A DNA stretch of 59,708 nt, from contig NZ_CAKLBU010000027.1 in NCBI RefSeq assembly GCF_920984735.1, forward strand, positions 1 through 59,708, read 5' to 3'. Shown here piece by piece: positions 23,610 through 32,616 of this stretch. A program made the position numbers and the translations under genes. Positions within the stretch are counted from its first letter, which is position 1, and every line of letters begins with the position of its first letter. The DNA is from Pedobacter sp. Leaf250. GTDB taxonomy: Bacteria; Bacteroidota; Bacteroidia; Sphingobacteriales; Sphingobacteriaceae. The notes under the pieces were generated by a model that ran no database searches, was not told the DNA's origin, and was given only the letters and a program-made list of their open reading frames with translations.

Positions 23610-23650
23610 CCGGACTACAGTAACCTAAAAGTGCTATGCTGGCTTTTCTA
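23610..23650 (+). repeat. Diverged copy of the GGGACTGC repeat family
   Basis: CGGACTACAGTAACC, then a degenerate GTGCTATGCTGGCTTTTC, aligned with the better copies at 39375-39420 and 49471-49519. It lies in the spacer between two minus-strand genes. Confidence 0.45.
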
Positions 23651-23652
23651 AA

Positions 23653-24183
23653 TCAAAATAAATTTTTCAATCCATCGAATATGCTTTCGAAAAAGGTGCC
23701 AATATTTAGGCCGCTGCTGTGATTAAAGTAAACGAAAACCAAGAATGCAATTACTACAAATATGATAAGCTTTCTAAATGCAAAAGCAATAATTACCAAC
23801 GCAATTGGAATAATAAAGAGCCATAGGCTGTTAATGGCGTACGGTGTTAAATCGGCATCTTTTTTATATACATAAACCAGTTTACTGTGCGTGCCGGTAT
23901 CATTTTGGTGCTTAATATATACAAATGTTGATTTATCAATAGGAAGTGGTAAAACCGCTATTCCATCGTTAAATTTTAAAACCTGTGTAAAACCACTTAC
24001 GCTAAAAGTATAGGTGCCATTAATATTTTCGTTGGGTACGTTTAGTGAGTCGGCTGCAATAATGGCCAATTTATTGTTTTTTAGCAGGTTTTCTTTAACC
24101 AGAAAATTATTGATGGCTGCCGTTTGTGCAAAGCCAAAAAAACCGATTAAACATAGAAATAACAGTAAGAAAATTCGTTTCAT
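23653..24183 (-). CDS. Secreted/membrane protein of unknown function
   Basis: A 176-residue protein with a signal peptide (residues 1-18, ending FAQ), an extracytoplasmic segment with strand-rich sequence (NINGTYTFSVSGFTQVLKF) and two C-terminal membrane helices at about residues 118-135 and 138-155. The ATG overlaps the end of the patatin gene by 4 bases (24180-24183), so it is translationally coupled to that gene. Function unknown; possibly an accessory to the patatin-barrel protein (inference from coupling). Confidence 0.65.
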   Translation of the reverse strand: MKRIFLLLFLCLIGFFGFAQTAAINNFLVKENLLKNNKLAIIAADSLNVPNENINGTYTFSVSGFTQVLKFNDGIAVLPLPIDKSTFVYIKHQNDTGTHSKLVYVYKKDADLTPYAINSLWLFIIPIALVIIAFAFRKLIIFVVIAFLVFVYFNHSSGLNIGTFFESIFDGLKNLF

Positions 24184-26498
24184 TCGATAGAACGTTTATT
24201 GTAAATTAAATAACCGATGTGTAATAATACACCATTTCTTTTAATTGCATCATTATATAAATTATAACTTAAGCTTACCGGGCCAACTGGTGTATGGTAA
24301 ACCATGCCTGCTGTGGCTGCATATCGTATTTTGCTAATGGCTTTTGCGTAACTTATATCCTGAAAATTATTTAACTCAAATTCTTTATGTGGCAAAAATA
24401 AGTATCCTTCTAATCTAAAATCTAAATTTTTTCTAAAATTATAGATGTTCTTTATGCCGCCTGCTGCGTAGGTTGTAGCCCTAAATTTATCTAAAAAGAG
24501 CGATCTGCTGTCTTGTAATGGATAAAATGCAGGCGAAACCAATAGTGTAGAGTAATAGTTATTAAATAAAGGTTGATTGGAAATTACGCCTTCTACTATA
24601 TAACCCAAAGTATAATTTTTTATATGAAGAAAATAATTTTCCTGCGTGAGTTTGATGCTTCCCCATTGACGTAAATTACTTATGCCAGCTGGTTTTGCAA
24701 AGCCTTGAATAGTTCGGTAAATATTGCCTGGGTTATAATTTTCGCGACCGGTAGTATAATTTACGCTTAGCGAAAAGCTTTGACCATTGGTGGCGTATTG
24801 TTTTCGGTTTAAAGAGTTTTTCTCCAAATTTAATGATCCTCTAAAGCCATTGAAGATGGTTTGATCTAATAAATCGCCAACAGCAAAGGTATTATTTGGG
24901 CTATATCGATCGTTATTGTTTATGAAATTGGCGTGAAGCACAACTTTAGTATTATAATTCAACGGTACACCCATCATCAGATCGATCTTCCTATCTGATT
25001 GCTCGATATAAATTGGACGCGGATTTTCGATAAAAATTTTACTGGTATTATAAAAATTCCAGTGATTATAGGTCATTTCAGCTGCCAGAAATAGCGGGAG
25101 CTTGGTTGGATAATCAATCCTTCCGTTAACCTGAACCGATTCATAAAACCTACCTGAATAGAAACTGGTGCCAAAAGTGTAGGCCTTTCTATTTAGATAA
25201 TTATATTCTGCACCTAAAAACACATTGCTAATTGGTCTTGTAGATATATTTCCGCCTAAATCGAGTTTAAAGCTTTTTTTGGGTTGGGCAACCACTTCGA
25301 AAGTATAACTATCGCTAATGGCTTGGTAGGTAATTTTCGGATAGATGGTTTCAAAGGTTTGATCGGCAACCAGTTTGTAATATCCACGCTTAATATCTTG
25401 AAGATTAAAGGTTGATTTATCGCTTTTAAAAAGTCTTTCAACATACTTTTTCTGCTGATTATTTACACCGGAAACGATAATATTACTGAATTTTAAGTCG
25501 GGCTTACGAGAGTTAAATGCCGCTCTTCTCCTTTCTAATTCTACAGAGTCTACACGCTTGGATATGAGTGTTTTGATTCTAGGCATATCGGCCATGGTAG
25601 CATCGTAACCTTTTTTAATCAAATCTTCTACGGGAGCAAAATTGGTTACACTGTAATCTCCTAAATCTGGCTGAATGTAGATGCCGTTTTTACCAATCAT
25701 TGTAGAGTCTGATTTAGATAGAAACATGTAAACCAGAAAGCGGTTCATTAATCGATCATCAATATTTTTAGGATATTCGTTATAGGTTTTAGAAGAAACA
25801 TTTGCGCCAATAACGTAATCGGGATTAAATTCTTTCTCCATTACATCGGCGGGAAAATTATTGTATAAGCCACCATCAAAAACATATTTTCCATCTAATT
25901 TTATAGGTCTGTAGATAATTGGGACAGTCATGGTTGCCCTTACGGCTTCTGCCAAACTTCCTTTACTTACGGTAATGCTTTTTTGCGAAAGCACATCGGC
26001 AACCATACACCTGTAAGGCACAAACAGGTTATCGAAATTATCCTTAGATACAGCCGATGCCTGAGAAAAAAGTTCTAAAAAGGCAAAGTTTAATGGAATA
26101 TCGTTAATGATGTTTGATCTAAAACTGAAATGGAAACCAGTGTCGATAGCCACTTTTGCTGTAAGCATGGAAGCATTGGGTGCATTTTTCTGAAAATAAT
26201 AGGTATAATCACTGGTATATCGTCCGTTTACCCAATTTTGAAAATTCTTGCTTATTGCAATTTCTTCAATTTGTTTAGGTGAATACCCTGCAGCGTACAT
26301 GGCGCCCACAATTCCACCCATTGATGTTCCTGTGATGTAATCAATTGGGATATGATTTTCTTCTAAAGCTTTAAGTGTACCAATATGTGCTAAACCCTTG
26401 GCACCTCCGCCACTAAAAACAAGCCCTACTTTTTGTGCGTGTAGTTTGGAACTGCACAAGAAGAATAAGATCAGCAAAAAGTTTTTAAAAGTTACCAC
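24180..26498 (-). CDS. Patatin-like phospholipase with POTRA and outer-membrane barrel
   Basis: A 772-residue PlpD-like protein. After a signal peptide (about 1-21), the patatin domain has the oxyanion motif GGGAKG at 30-35, nucleophile elbow GTSMG with Ser59, and catalytic Asp208 in DGG. Residues about 335-405 fit a single POTRA domain and 410-772 an Omp85/surface-antigen beta-barrel ending in a typical aromatic-rich strand. PlpD proteins place or secrete a phospholipase at the outer membrane. The start codon is GTG; no better ATG is nearby. The downstream gene overlaps by 4 bases. Confidence 0.9.
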   Translation of the reverse strand: MVTFKNFLLILFFLCSSKLHAQKVGLVFSGGGAKGLAHIGTLKALEENHIPIDYITGTSMGGIVGAMYAAGYSPKQIEEIAISKNFQNWVNGRYTSDYTYYFQKNAPNASMLTAKVAIDTGFHFSFRSNIINDIPLNFAFLELFSQASAVSKDNFDNLFVPYRCMVADVLSQKSITVSKGSLAEAVRATMTVPIIYRPIKLDGKYVFDGGLYNNFPADVMEKEFNPDYVIGANVSSKTYNEYPKNIDDRLMNRFLVYMFLSKSDSTMIGKNGIYIQPDLGDYSVTNFAPVEDLIKKGYDATMADMPRIKTLISKRVDSVELERRRAAFNSRKPDLKFSNIIVSGVNNQQKKYVERLFKSDKSTFNLQDIKRGYYKLVADQTFETIYPKITYQAISDSYTFEVVAQPKKSFKLDLGGNISTRPISNVFLGAEYNYLNRKAYTFGTSFYSGRFYESVQVNGRIDYPTKLPLFLAAEMTYNHWNFYNTSKIFIENPRPIYIEQSDRKIDLMMGVPLNYNTKVVLHANFINNNDRYSPNNTFAVGDLLDQTIFNGFRGSLNLEKNSLNRKQYATNGQSFSLSVNYTTGRENYNPGNIYRTIQGFAKPAGISNLRQWGSIKLTQENYFLHIKNYTLGYIVEGVISNQPLFNNYYSTLLVSPAFYPLQDSRSLFLDKFRATTYAAGGIKNIYNFRKNLDFRLEGYLFLPHKEFELNNFQDISYAKAISKIRYAATAGMVYHTPVGPVSLSYNLYNDAIKRNGVLLHIGYLIYNKRSIE

Positions 26499-26526
26499 TC
26501 TTCTAAAATAGTGTTTTCTTTTAAAA

Positions 26527-27000
26527 TTAGTTCAACATGAAAATGTTATAAGTTAAAAATGATGCAAAACTTACCCACAGAATATATGGAATGAAAAGGT
26601 AGCCAGCCCATTTATCAATTTTATAAAATGTGATGGCATTGGCAATAATCACAATCAATAATATAATGATTTCGAATAGTGCAAAACCTATTTCGTGTAA
26701 ATAAAAAAAAATGAACGACCAGCAAAGATTTAAAATCATTTGCATAAAGTATATGGCAAATACTCTTGGAAAATGAACGATTTTGTCGCGTTTTACCCAA
26801 ACCAGATAAGCTGCAATGCCAATTAACACGTATAGGCTTGTCCAAACGGGTGCAAATAACCAATTGGGAGGGTTAAATGATGGTTTATTTAAAGTTGGGT
26901 ACCATGTTTTAACAGATTCGGACGTGGCCCAACCACCCAAAGCACCTATGCTTAAAGTAATGGCAATATTTATAATAAATGCGACTGGCTTAAACTTCAT
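26527..27000 (-). CDS. tspO: TspO/MBR family protein
   Basis: A five-span membrane protein of about 157 residues that binds tetrapyrroles and sterol-like ligands. Conserved signatures are the early GALGGWATSESVKTWYPTLN, then KPSFNPPNWLFAPVWTSLYVLIGIAAYLVW, and later LNLCWSFIFFYLH. The frame extends to a TTG at 27024, but the ATG at 27000 gives the normal family N-terminus. It stands alone between the patatin and M28 peptidase genes. Confidence 0.9.
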   Translation of the reverse strand: MKFKPVAFIINIAITLSIGALGGWATSESVKTWYPTLNKPSFNPPNWLFAPVWTSLYVLIGIAAYLVWVKRDKIVHFPRVFAIYFMQMILNLCWSFIFFYLHEIGFALFEIIILLIVIIANAITFYKIDKWAGYLFIPYILWVSFASFLTYNIFMLN

Positions 27001-27045
27001 TTTTAAGAATTTGATAGTAAACAAAAGGAAAAAGTAAATGTTTCA

Positions 27046-28395
27046 TTACCGCCCGATACCTGGAACTACTGGTAAACTCTCATTTTCTTCTTTACTTACG
27101 CTTTGAACTGCAAATAAATAATTGTCTTTACTATAAGGAATTTTAAGTTCAGTTGCAGTAGTAAAAAATTTCTTTTCCCAAACGGAACTGCTGGTTTCAC
27201 GCATTAATACATAATAGCCTTTTACGGTTCCATTAGCAGGTGCTTTCCAATATAAATATGATGAATTACTTAAGTTTTTCACATCGATTTTCACATCAAC
27301 TGGAGTGGATGGTGCTTTGGCAAGATTTGCTAAAACAGCAATATTAACTGCCGTATTTTTTCGGAGGTATTCAAAATCCATAAACTCTTGTAAATCGCCA
27401 TAACGAATGCCATTCTCAGTTCTTAAATCCTGATGTTGGTGCTCAAAGTTTTCATTCATTTCCGTAATTCTCACTGCCGGAAATCCATTTTCGACGAAAG
27501 GGGTATGGTCGCCACCACGTAAGAAACGGTCGTTTCTGTAAATCAGTTTAATTTCCAACTGATCTACATATCTCTCACCAATTTCTTTTACATAACGGGC
27601 CAATTGGCGGCTTTTTCCATCATTTTCCAAACCAAACTGACGGATTGATTTAGCATTTTTATCTAACTCATAACTTGGTAATCCTTCACTAAAAACCCTT
27701 AATCTGGTGTTATCAATAATTTGAGTTTCGCTGCTATTGTTGCTGCCAATCATATCGTTGTTTAACATGGCATCAATATTCCAGCCTTCTTTTTTTGCCT
27801 TGGCTGCCATAAAGCCAGAACCTAAAAGAGATTGTTCTTCGCCGCTTACGGCAACAAAAATAACAGTAGCTGGAAATTTGTATTTACTCATTATTCTTGC
27901 CGCTTCAATTACACCGGCAACGCCACTTCCATCATCATTGGCACCAGGTGCGTCGCTTGTGCGGTTCATCACATCGGTTACCCGGCTATCTAAGTGCCCA
28001 CTCACTATATATACCCGTTTGTCGGTAGCGTCAGTTCCTTTTAAAATGGCTACAGCGTTTCCCAATAAGGTCGGTTGATCAACCCTTTTTCCATCAGGTT
28101 TAAAAGTAGTGGTATCCAAAAAGGCTGTTAATCTTCCTTCGCTTTGTTTTGCAAACTGATTAAACTTAGCCACTACCCAATTTCTGGCGGCCCCAATTCC
28201 TTTACTTTTACTTTTTATGTCGCTTAAAGTATTTCTGGTGCCAAACGCAACCATTTTTGTAATATATGATTTTAAGGAATCCTGATTAACGGATTTAACC
28301 ATTCGATCGATATCTGCATTGCGGTTTATAATGGTTTGCGATTGAGCAGAAAAGCCGATAAAGACGAATAATAGACAGCTGTAAAATTTCTTCAT
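27046..28395 (-). CDS. M28-family metallopeptidase with C-terminal fibronectin-III-like domain
   Basis: A 449-residue secreted zinc aminopeptidase. Signal peptide at 1-19. Zinc-ligand segments are VSGHLDSRV, the bridging Asp in PGANDDGSGV, the catalytic Glu pair in AVSGEEQSLLGS, an Asp in LNNDMIGS and the last His in RGGDHTPFVENGFPAVRITE. A fibronectin-type-III-like domain follows at about 360-449 (PSTPVDVKIDVKNLSNSSYLYWKAP). A second M28 enzyme of different architecture is at 57467-59014. Confidence 0.9.
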   Translation of the reverse strand: MKKFYSCLLFVFIGFSAQSQTIINRNADIDRMVKSVNQDSLKSYITKMVAFGTRNTLSDIKSKSKGIGAARNWVVAKFNQFAKQSEGRLTAFLDTTTFKPDGKRVDQPTLLGNAVAILKGTDATDKRVYIVSGHLDSRVTDVMNRTSDAPGANDDGSGVAGVIEAARIMSKYKFPATVIFVAVSGEEQSLLGSGFMAAKAKKEGWNIDAMLNNDMIGSNNSSETQIIDNTRLRVFSEGLPSYELDKNAKSIRQFGLENDGKSRQLARYVKEIGERYVDQLEIKLIYRNDRFLRGGDHTPFVENGFPAVRITEMNENFEHQHQDLRTENGIRYGDLQEFMDFEYLRKNTAVNIAVLANLAKAPSTPVDVKIDVKNLSNSSYLYWKAPANGTVKGYYVLMRETSSSVWEKKFFTTATELKIPYSKDNYLFAVQSVSKEENESLPVVPGIGR

Positions 28396-28485
28396 TTTCG
28401 AGGAATAATTAATTGAGCTAATATATTGAATGATTATCAGAACTAATTAAAACCAGCGATTAATACCTGTAACATTTTAACAAAA

Positions 28486-28513
28486 AAGCCCTTTGATTTT
28501 CATCAAAGGGCTT
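28486..28513 (-). terminator. Rho-independent terminator of the M16-like gene
   Basis: A 12-bp perfect stem (28486-28497 with 28502-28513, 4-base loop). On the minus strand it is followed by a T-run at 28487-28482. It lies just downstream of the minus-strand gene ending at 28534. Confidence 0.85.
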
Positions 28514-28533
28514 AGTAATAAATTAACTTATGA

Positions 28534-29160
28534 TTATTTTGCTATTGTAGCAACGCTATGTTTTTGTTTGTTACTGTTGTTCCAGTTTCCAAAAGCTTTT
28601 TTTGCAGATGCTTTGGCCGAAATTAAATCAATATCACCAGCAATGGTTAAAAAAGTTTTCTCTGGCGAAATCTGATTGTAAAAATCTTTTACATCAGCGA
28701 AAGTTAAATTGTTTATGGAGTTATTGTTTACGGTTTGATCGTAATCATAATCCTGCAATTTCAAACTCAATAATAGTTTTGTTTTGGCGGTATTAAATGT
28801 TTTTTCATCAATACCTGCATTTTGCAAAAGAGAAGCCATATCGTTTAGTTCTTTATCAAAACCATCAGCCGCAGTTGCTATTTTACCACTGTTATCATTA
28901 AATATTAAATTATTGCTTTTTCCAATGCTTTCATTTAAAACCGCATTAAGCAGCTCAACAATACCATCTTTCTTGTTCGAATATGCATTTTTATCTAAAG
29001 TGAAACTTGCGTAAGCTTTTGGAGAACGGTTGTTTTCAGAGATGATAATGTTCATTCCATTGTTTAATTTATAGGCAATAGGCTCTTTAAAAGATTGAGC
29101 ATGTAAAGTGATTGATAATAAGCTTAAAAGTGAAAGTGTAATTGTTTTAATAGTGTTCAT
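28534..29160 (-). CDS. Short M16-like (insulinase/pitrilysin fold) protein without catalytic motif
   Basis: A 208-residue secreted protein. Signal peptide at about 1-21. The rest is a compressed single M16 domain: the start (KEPIAYKLNNGMNIIISENN) and end (NNLTFADVKDFYNQISPEKT, then LTIAGDIDLISAKASAKKAFGNW) match M16 strands and helices, but the zinc motif HxxEH is replaced by ELLNA at residues 69-73. It is about half the length of a usual M16 subunit. Probably a non-catalytic partner or remnant; no second M16 gene is adjacent. Confidence 0.7.
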   Translation of the reverse strand: MNTIKTITLSLLSLLSITLHAQSFKEPIAYKLNNGMNIIISENNRSPKAYASFTLDKNAYSNKKDGIVELLNAVLNESIGKSNNLIFNDNSGKIATAADGFDKELNDMASLLQNAGIDEKTFNTAKTKLLLSLKLQDYDYDQTVNNNSINNLTFADVKDFYNQISPEKTFLTIAGDIDLISAKASAKKAFGNWNNSNKQKHSVATIAK

Positions 29161-29394
29161 GATATTCTTTTATTTTTATGAATGATTTTCTGTCGTCAAA
29201 AGTATTTCTAAAAGCTTGACTGATAAATATCTTGTCGATAGAAAGGCAGTTTTGCAAGTTGAATGGGCTTATATACGTGTTAAAATTTTTATTGGTTTTT
29301 CATTATTTAAGAAATTATTCATTTCATTCATTTCGATTTTGTTGAATTGATTTCATGGTGTTATTGGTAGTTTTATTTTCGCTAACCCACAAAA

Positions 29395-30090
29395 ATGAAC
29401 TGCCTGATTGCTGATGATAATGCAATTGCAAGAAGTGTACTTAAAAACCTGCTTAAAATTGAGGAGTCGTTAAAGCTTATTGCCGAATGTGAAAATGCCG
29501 CAGATGCTTACAATATATTAGATGCAAATAGAATAGACTTATTGCTTCTTGATGTAGAAATGCCAGGGATTACGGGCATTGAACTGATAAAAGCTCTTGG
29601 AGATAAAAGGCCATTAATCGTATTTATAAGTTCCAAGAGAGATTATGCATCTGATGCATTTGATTTGAATGTAGTTGATTTTATTGCTAAACCAGTTACG
29701 CCAGATCGCTTTTTGAAAGCAGTTATAAAGGCTAAAGAAATTTTTAAAAATCAGAACTTATTTATCCCTTCCAAAAAAGATGAATTCATTTTTATAAGGG
29801 ATTCAAATATAATACGCCGGTTAAAACTTGCCGATATTAATTATCTCGAAGCCAAAGGAGATTATGTTAAAATTTATCTTGATGATAAACAATATGCAAT
29901 TCACTCTTCTTTAAAATCAGTTGAAGATAAATTGCCTATGGATGTATTTTCCAGAGTTCATCGATCCTTTATTGTCAATATAAGTAAAATTGATACCATT
30001 GAAGGAGGGAGGTTAATTATTCAACAGCATTTTGTTCCGGTTTCTGATGCGTACAAAGCATCGTTAAATAAGCGGATGAAGATTCTATAA
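29395..30090 (+). CDS. LytTR-family response regulator
   Basis: A 231-residue transcription regulator. Receiver domain at residues 1-115 with acidic pair DD at 7-8, phospho-acceptor Asp53 (LLLLDVEMPG), a conserved Ser near 78 and Lys in FIAKPVTP. The LytTR DNA-binding domain is at about 130-231 (LKLADINYLEAKGDYVKIYL and VHRSFIVNISKI). The partner kinase would normally be a sensor of the LytS/YehU type, but none is in the window. The next gene, 21 bases downstream, encodes a receiver-HPt protein. Confidence 0.93.
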   Translation: MNCLIADDNAIARSVLKNLLKIEESLKLIAECENAADAYNILDANRIDLLLLDVEMPGITGIELIKALGDKRPLIVFISSKRDYASDAFDLNVVDFIAKPVTPDRFLKAVIKAKEIFKNQNLFIPSKKDEFIFIRDSNIIRRLKLADINYLEAKGDYVKIYLDDKQYAIHSSLKSVEDKLPMDVFSRVHRSFIVNISKIDTIEGGRLIIQQHFVPVSDAYKASLNKRMKIL

Positions 30091-30111
30091 TAACATCGAT
30101 GTATTAAAATT

Positions 30112-30864
30112 ATGAAAGAACAAATTGATGTCTTAATGGTGGAAGATAATTTGATTGATCAAAAATTGTTATCGGCATATTTAAAAGAATATGATATTAC
30201 TTTTAAAATATCCAAAAATGGAATTGAAGCCCAAAATTTGCTCAAAACCATTTCTTTTTCACTGGTTCTTCTCAACATAGAATTGCCAACAATTGATGGT
30301 TTCCGATTAACTAAAATCCTTCGCAAACAGATGAGGTTAGATACCCCTATTGTAGCAATAACGGCTAACAAGGTTGATGATATAAAAGAAAAATGTTTCG
30401 CTTTTGGTATGAGTGGATGTGTTTGTAAGCCTATTGATAAACTTGAAATTTTTGGAATACTAACCAAATATTTGCTTGGCAATAAATTAACATCGGGTAA
30501 TTTTTATTCTTATCAAACTATTGATTTAAGCTATTTAAAAGAGGTAAGCTTGGGCGATGAAGAATATGAAATAGAGATAGTTGAAAAATTTATAGAAACA
30601 ATTGATCAGGATCTGTTGGATTTACAGCGAAGCTTTGCTGAAAAAAACGATGAAAATATAAGAATGATTGCTCATCGTACACTTTCAACAATTTACATTA
30701 TGGGTTTAAAATGCAAGCTGGAGCCTATTTTACGCTCTTTGGAAAATATTGACACAGTTGAAGACGAAATGAAGGCAAAATTAAACGATGTAGATGAAAT
30801 TTGTAGAAAAGCAAAAACAGAAGCACAGCACTTTGTAAACAATCTTAAACTAAAGATGAATTAA
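30112..30864 (+). CDS. Pseudo-receiver/HPt protein
   Basis: A 250-residue protein. Residues 1-120 form a receiver domain with acidic pocket E11-D12, Thr84 and Lys106, but the phospho-acceptor Asp is Asn55 (LVLLNIELPTIDG; codon AAC at 30274-30276). Residues about 140-245 are a helical HPt domain with a probable phosphorylatable His188 (MIAHRTLSTIYIMGL), although the usual Lys after the His-x-Leu is absent. It is 21 bases after a LytTR regulator, likely in one operon. It could be a phosphotransfer intermediate with a receiver that cannot be phosphorylated on the usual Asp. Confidence 0.85.
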   Translation: MKEQIDVLMVEDNLIDQKLLSAYLKEYDITFKISKNGIEAQNLLKTISFSLVLLNIELPTIDGFRLTKILRKQMRLDTPIVAITANKVDDIKEKCFAFGMSGCVCKPIDKLEIFGILTKYLLGNKLTSGNFYSYQTIDLSYLKEVSLGDEEYEIEIVEKFIETIDQDLLDLQRSFAEKNDENIRMIAHRTLSTIYIMGLKCKLEPILRSLENIDTVEDEMKAKLNDVDEICRKAKTEAQHFVNNLKLKMN

Positions 30865-31694
30865 GCATAAAGTTCATCACTTCTTTCTGTTACATTTTGA
30901 TAGGCAATAAAATCCTTAATCTCTCTAATGGTTTCCTCAGGCTCGCTAATGTGCGGGAAATGCCCAGTCGCTTTCATTACCACATAAAAATTATTTTTCG
31001 TATTTCGATGTATATATTCACCAGCAGATTGGGGCGCCATAATATCTTCGCTGCTTTGTAAAGTCAGGCTAGGGGTATGAAGTTTTTTTAACTCCGCTCT
31101 ATAATCTGATTTGAATGTAGCCATGACAAAGGCCAAAGCAATGCTCGGTTCTGTTTCCTCAAAACATTCTTGTAAAAAATCAGATAGTTCCGGGGCTTCA
31201 CTTTTGCTCATTACCACAGGCGAAATGGCTTTTGTCCAGCCTACATAATCCTCGGCAATATGTGTAAATATAGTTTCGATGTCTGCTGCTTCAAATCCAC
31301 CAATATAATCTCTATCATTTAGATATTTTGGAGAAGGACCTATAAAAACAAGCTTCTTAAAAGCCTCTGGTTTTTGTATGGCAGCAATCATCCCGATCAT
31401 ACTACTAACCGAATGACCAACAAAAATAATATCTTTAAGTGCCAATGCTTCAATAATATCAATCACATCACAGGCGTAACCTTCTAACGTAGCATATTTA
31501 TGATAATCGTATTGGTCTTTATCAGAATTTCCTGAGCCAACATAATCAAAAAGGATCACCTTGAAGTCAGCAAGAAATGCATCCGTAATATACTTCCATG
31601 AACTTTGTGCACAACCAAATCCGTGTGCGAATACAATTACCTGGCTACCTTCTCCAAGAATTTTTACGTTATTTCTGATCAGTATGGGATGCAC
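30861..31694 (-). CDS. RsbQ-like alpha/beta hydrolase, GTG start
   Basis: A 277-residue alpha/beta hydrolase resembling Bacillus RsbQ. The oxyanion region is FAHGFGCAQSSWKYI, the nucleophile Ser95 is in GHSVSSM, Asp217 is in SSEDIMAP and His245 is in KATGHFPHISEPEETI. RsbQ helps its PAS-phosphatase partner RsbP in energy-stress sensing; many homologs in other phyla have unknown ligands. No ATG is available: an in-frame stop lies two codons upstream of the GTG at 31694. Its 3' end overlaps the convergent pseudo-receiver gene by 4 bases. Confidence 0.85.
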   Translation of the reverse strand: MHPILIRNNVKILGEGSQVIVFAHGFGCAQSSWKYITDAFLADFKVILFDYVGSGNSDKDQYDYHKYATLEGYACDVIDIIEALALKDIIFVGHSVSSMIGMIAAIQKPEAFKKLVFIGPSPKYLNDRDYIGGFEAADIETIFTHIAEDYVGWTKAISPVVMSKSEAPELSDFLQECFEETEPSIALAFVMATFKSDYRAELKKLHTPSLTLQSSEDIMAPQSAGEYIHRNTKNNFYVVMKATGHFPHISEPEETIREIKDFIAYQNVTERSDELYA

Positions 31695-31785
31695 GACTCA
31701 GATATTTAAATGAATGATTAATAAGCTTTGTGTGAAAGTTAAAAAAATCGATTAATATTTTCAAATAAATATAATAATGAATGAA

Positions 31786-31807
31786 AAAGCCTCTATTACG
31801 AGGCTTT
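31786..31807 (-). terminator. Rho-independent terminator of the OmpA-like gene
   Basis: AAAGCCTC (31786-31793), 6-base loop, GAGGCTTT (31800-31807); on the minus strand a short T-run completes it. Confidence 0.75.
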
Positions 31808-31880
31808 AAGATGTTTTTGTGTTTCAATAGATAAATGAGATAAGCTCATTCATTTATAAAACCAGTAAAATTGAGTATGC

Positions 31881-32411
31881 TTATTTTTGAACTTTGATTT
31901 CCGTTCTTCTATTTACAGCCCTGCCTTCTTCACTTGCATTTGAGGTAATTGGCTCTTTTTCTCCATGACCAACAATTGTAAAAATTGAACCGTCGAGTCC
32001 GGCGTTAACAAAATAAGATTTCACTGCATTAGCCCGATCTACAGACAATGACATATTATGTTCTGGCGTTCCTTCGGCAGAAGAATGTCCATGAAGCGCA
32101 AATTTTGTATTTGGTGCTTTTTTCATTTCGGCCACAGCCTTATCTAATATAGCAAATGATGATGTTTTAAGTACGAAAGAGTTAAACTCAAACTGAATAT
32201 TATCTAAATTGAAATTTGGTTTTTCAACTGGCGCTACTTCTTCTTTGGCTGGCGGCGGCGCTATTGGTTTTTTTTCTTCAACAGGTGGAGTAGGTTTTGA
32301 AACAGGAGCAGGATCTGGCTTGGTTATTAACTTCTTACTTTTGCAGGAATAAATGGTTAAAGTAGATAGACCAATAATGGCTGTTAAAAAAAGATTTTTA
32401 GTGATGTTCAT
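31881..32411 (-). CDS. OmpA-like lipoprotein
   Basis: A 176-residue lipoprotein with a lipobox ending at Cys23 (LTIYSC). A Pro/Lys-rich linker (residues 30-62) leads to an OmpA C-terminal domain at about 68-176. Such domains bind the diaminopimelate of peptidoglycan and tether the outer membrane. The segment is HGHSSAEGTPEHNMSLSVDR, where the usual GHTD Asp is Ser111; the partner Arg126 is kept. It is an isolated gene with its own terminator. Confidence 0.88.
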   Translation of the reverse strand: MNITKNLFLTAIIGLSTLTIYSCKSKKLITKPDPAPVSKPTPPVEEKKPIAPPPAKEEVAPVEKPNFNLDNIQFEFNSFVLKTSSFAILDKAVAEMKKAPNTKFALHGHSSAEGTPEHNMSLSVDRANAVKSYFVNAGLDGSIFTIVGHGEKEPITSNASEEGRAVNRRTEIKVQK

Positions 32412-32599
32412 AGTAAAATTTTGGTTTTAGGTTTAATTTGTGTTTCACTCAAAACTACAAATAATGATTACAGCTATAACGGAAATTTTTTAAAGAACTT
32501 GTATTTAATTGTTTTTTAACCATTTGGCTATCTTCAAATTTTATTAAAATTAAGTTGATTTTACCTTGCATAATACCAGAAACTAACATTTTGATTTTC

Positions 32600-32607
32600 T
32601 ATATTTG
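32600..32607 (+). promoter_or_regulatory. -7 promoter element (TATATTTG) of tRNA-Arg
   Basis: Exact TAnnTTTG match 9 nt upstream of the mature 5' end of the tRNA at 32617. Confidence 0.65.
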
Positions 32608-32616
32608 CAGCCATAT

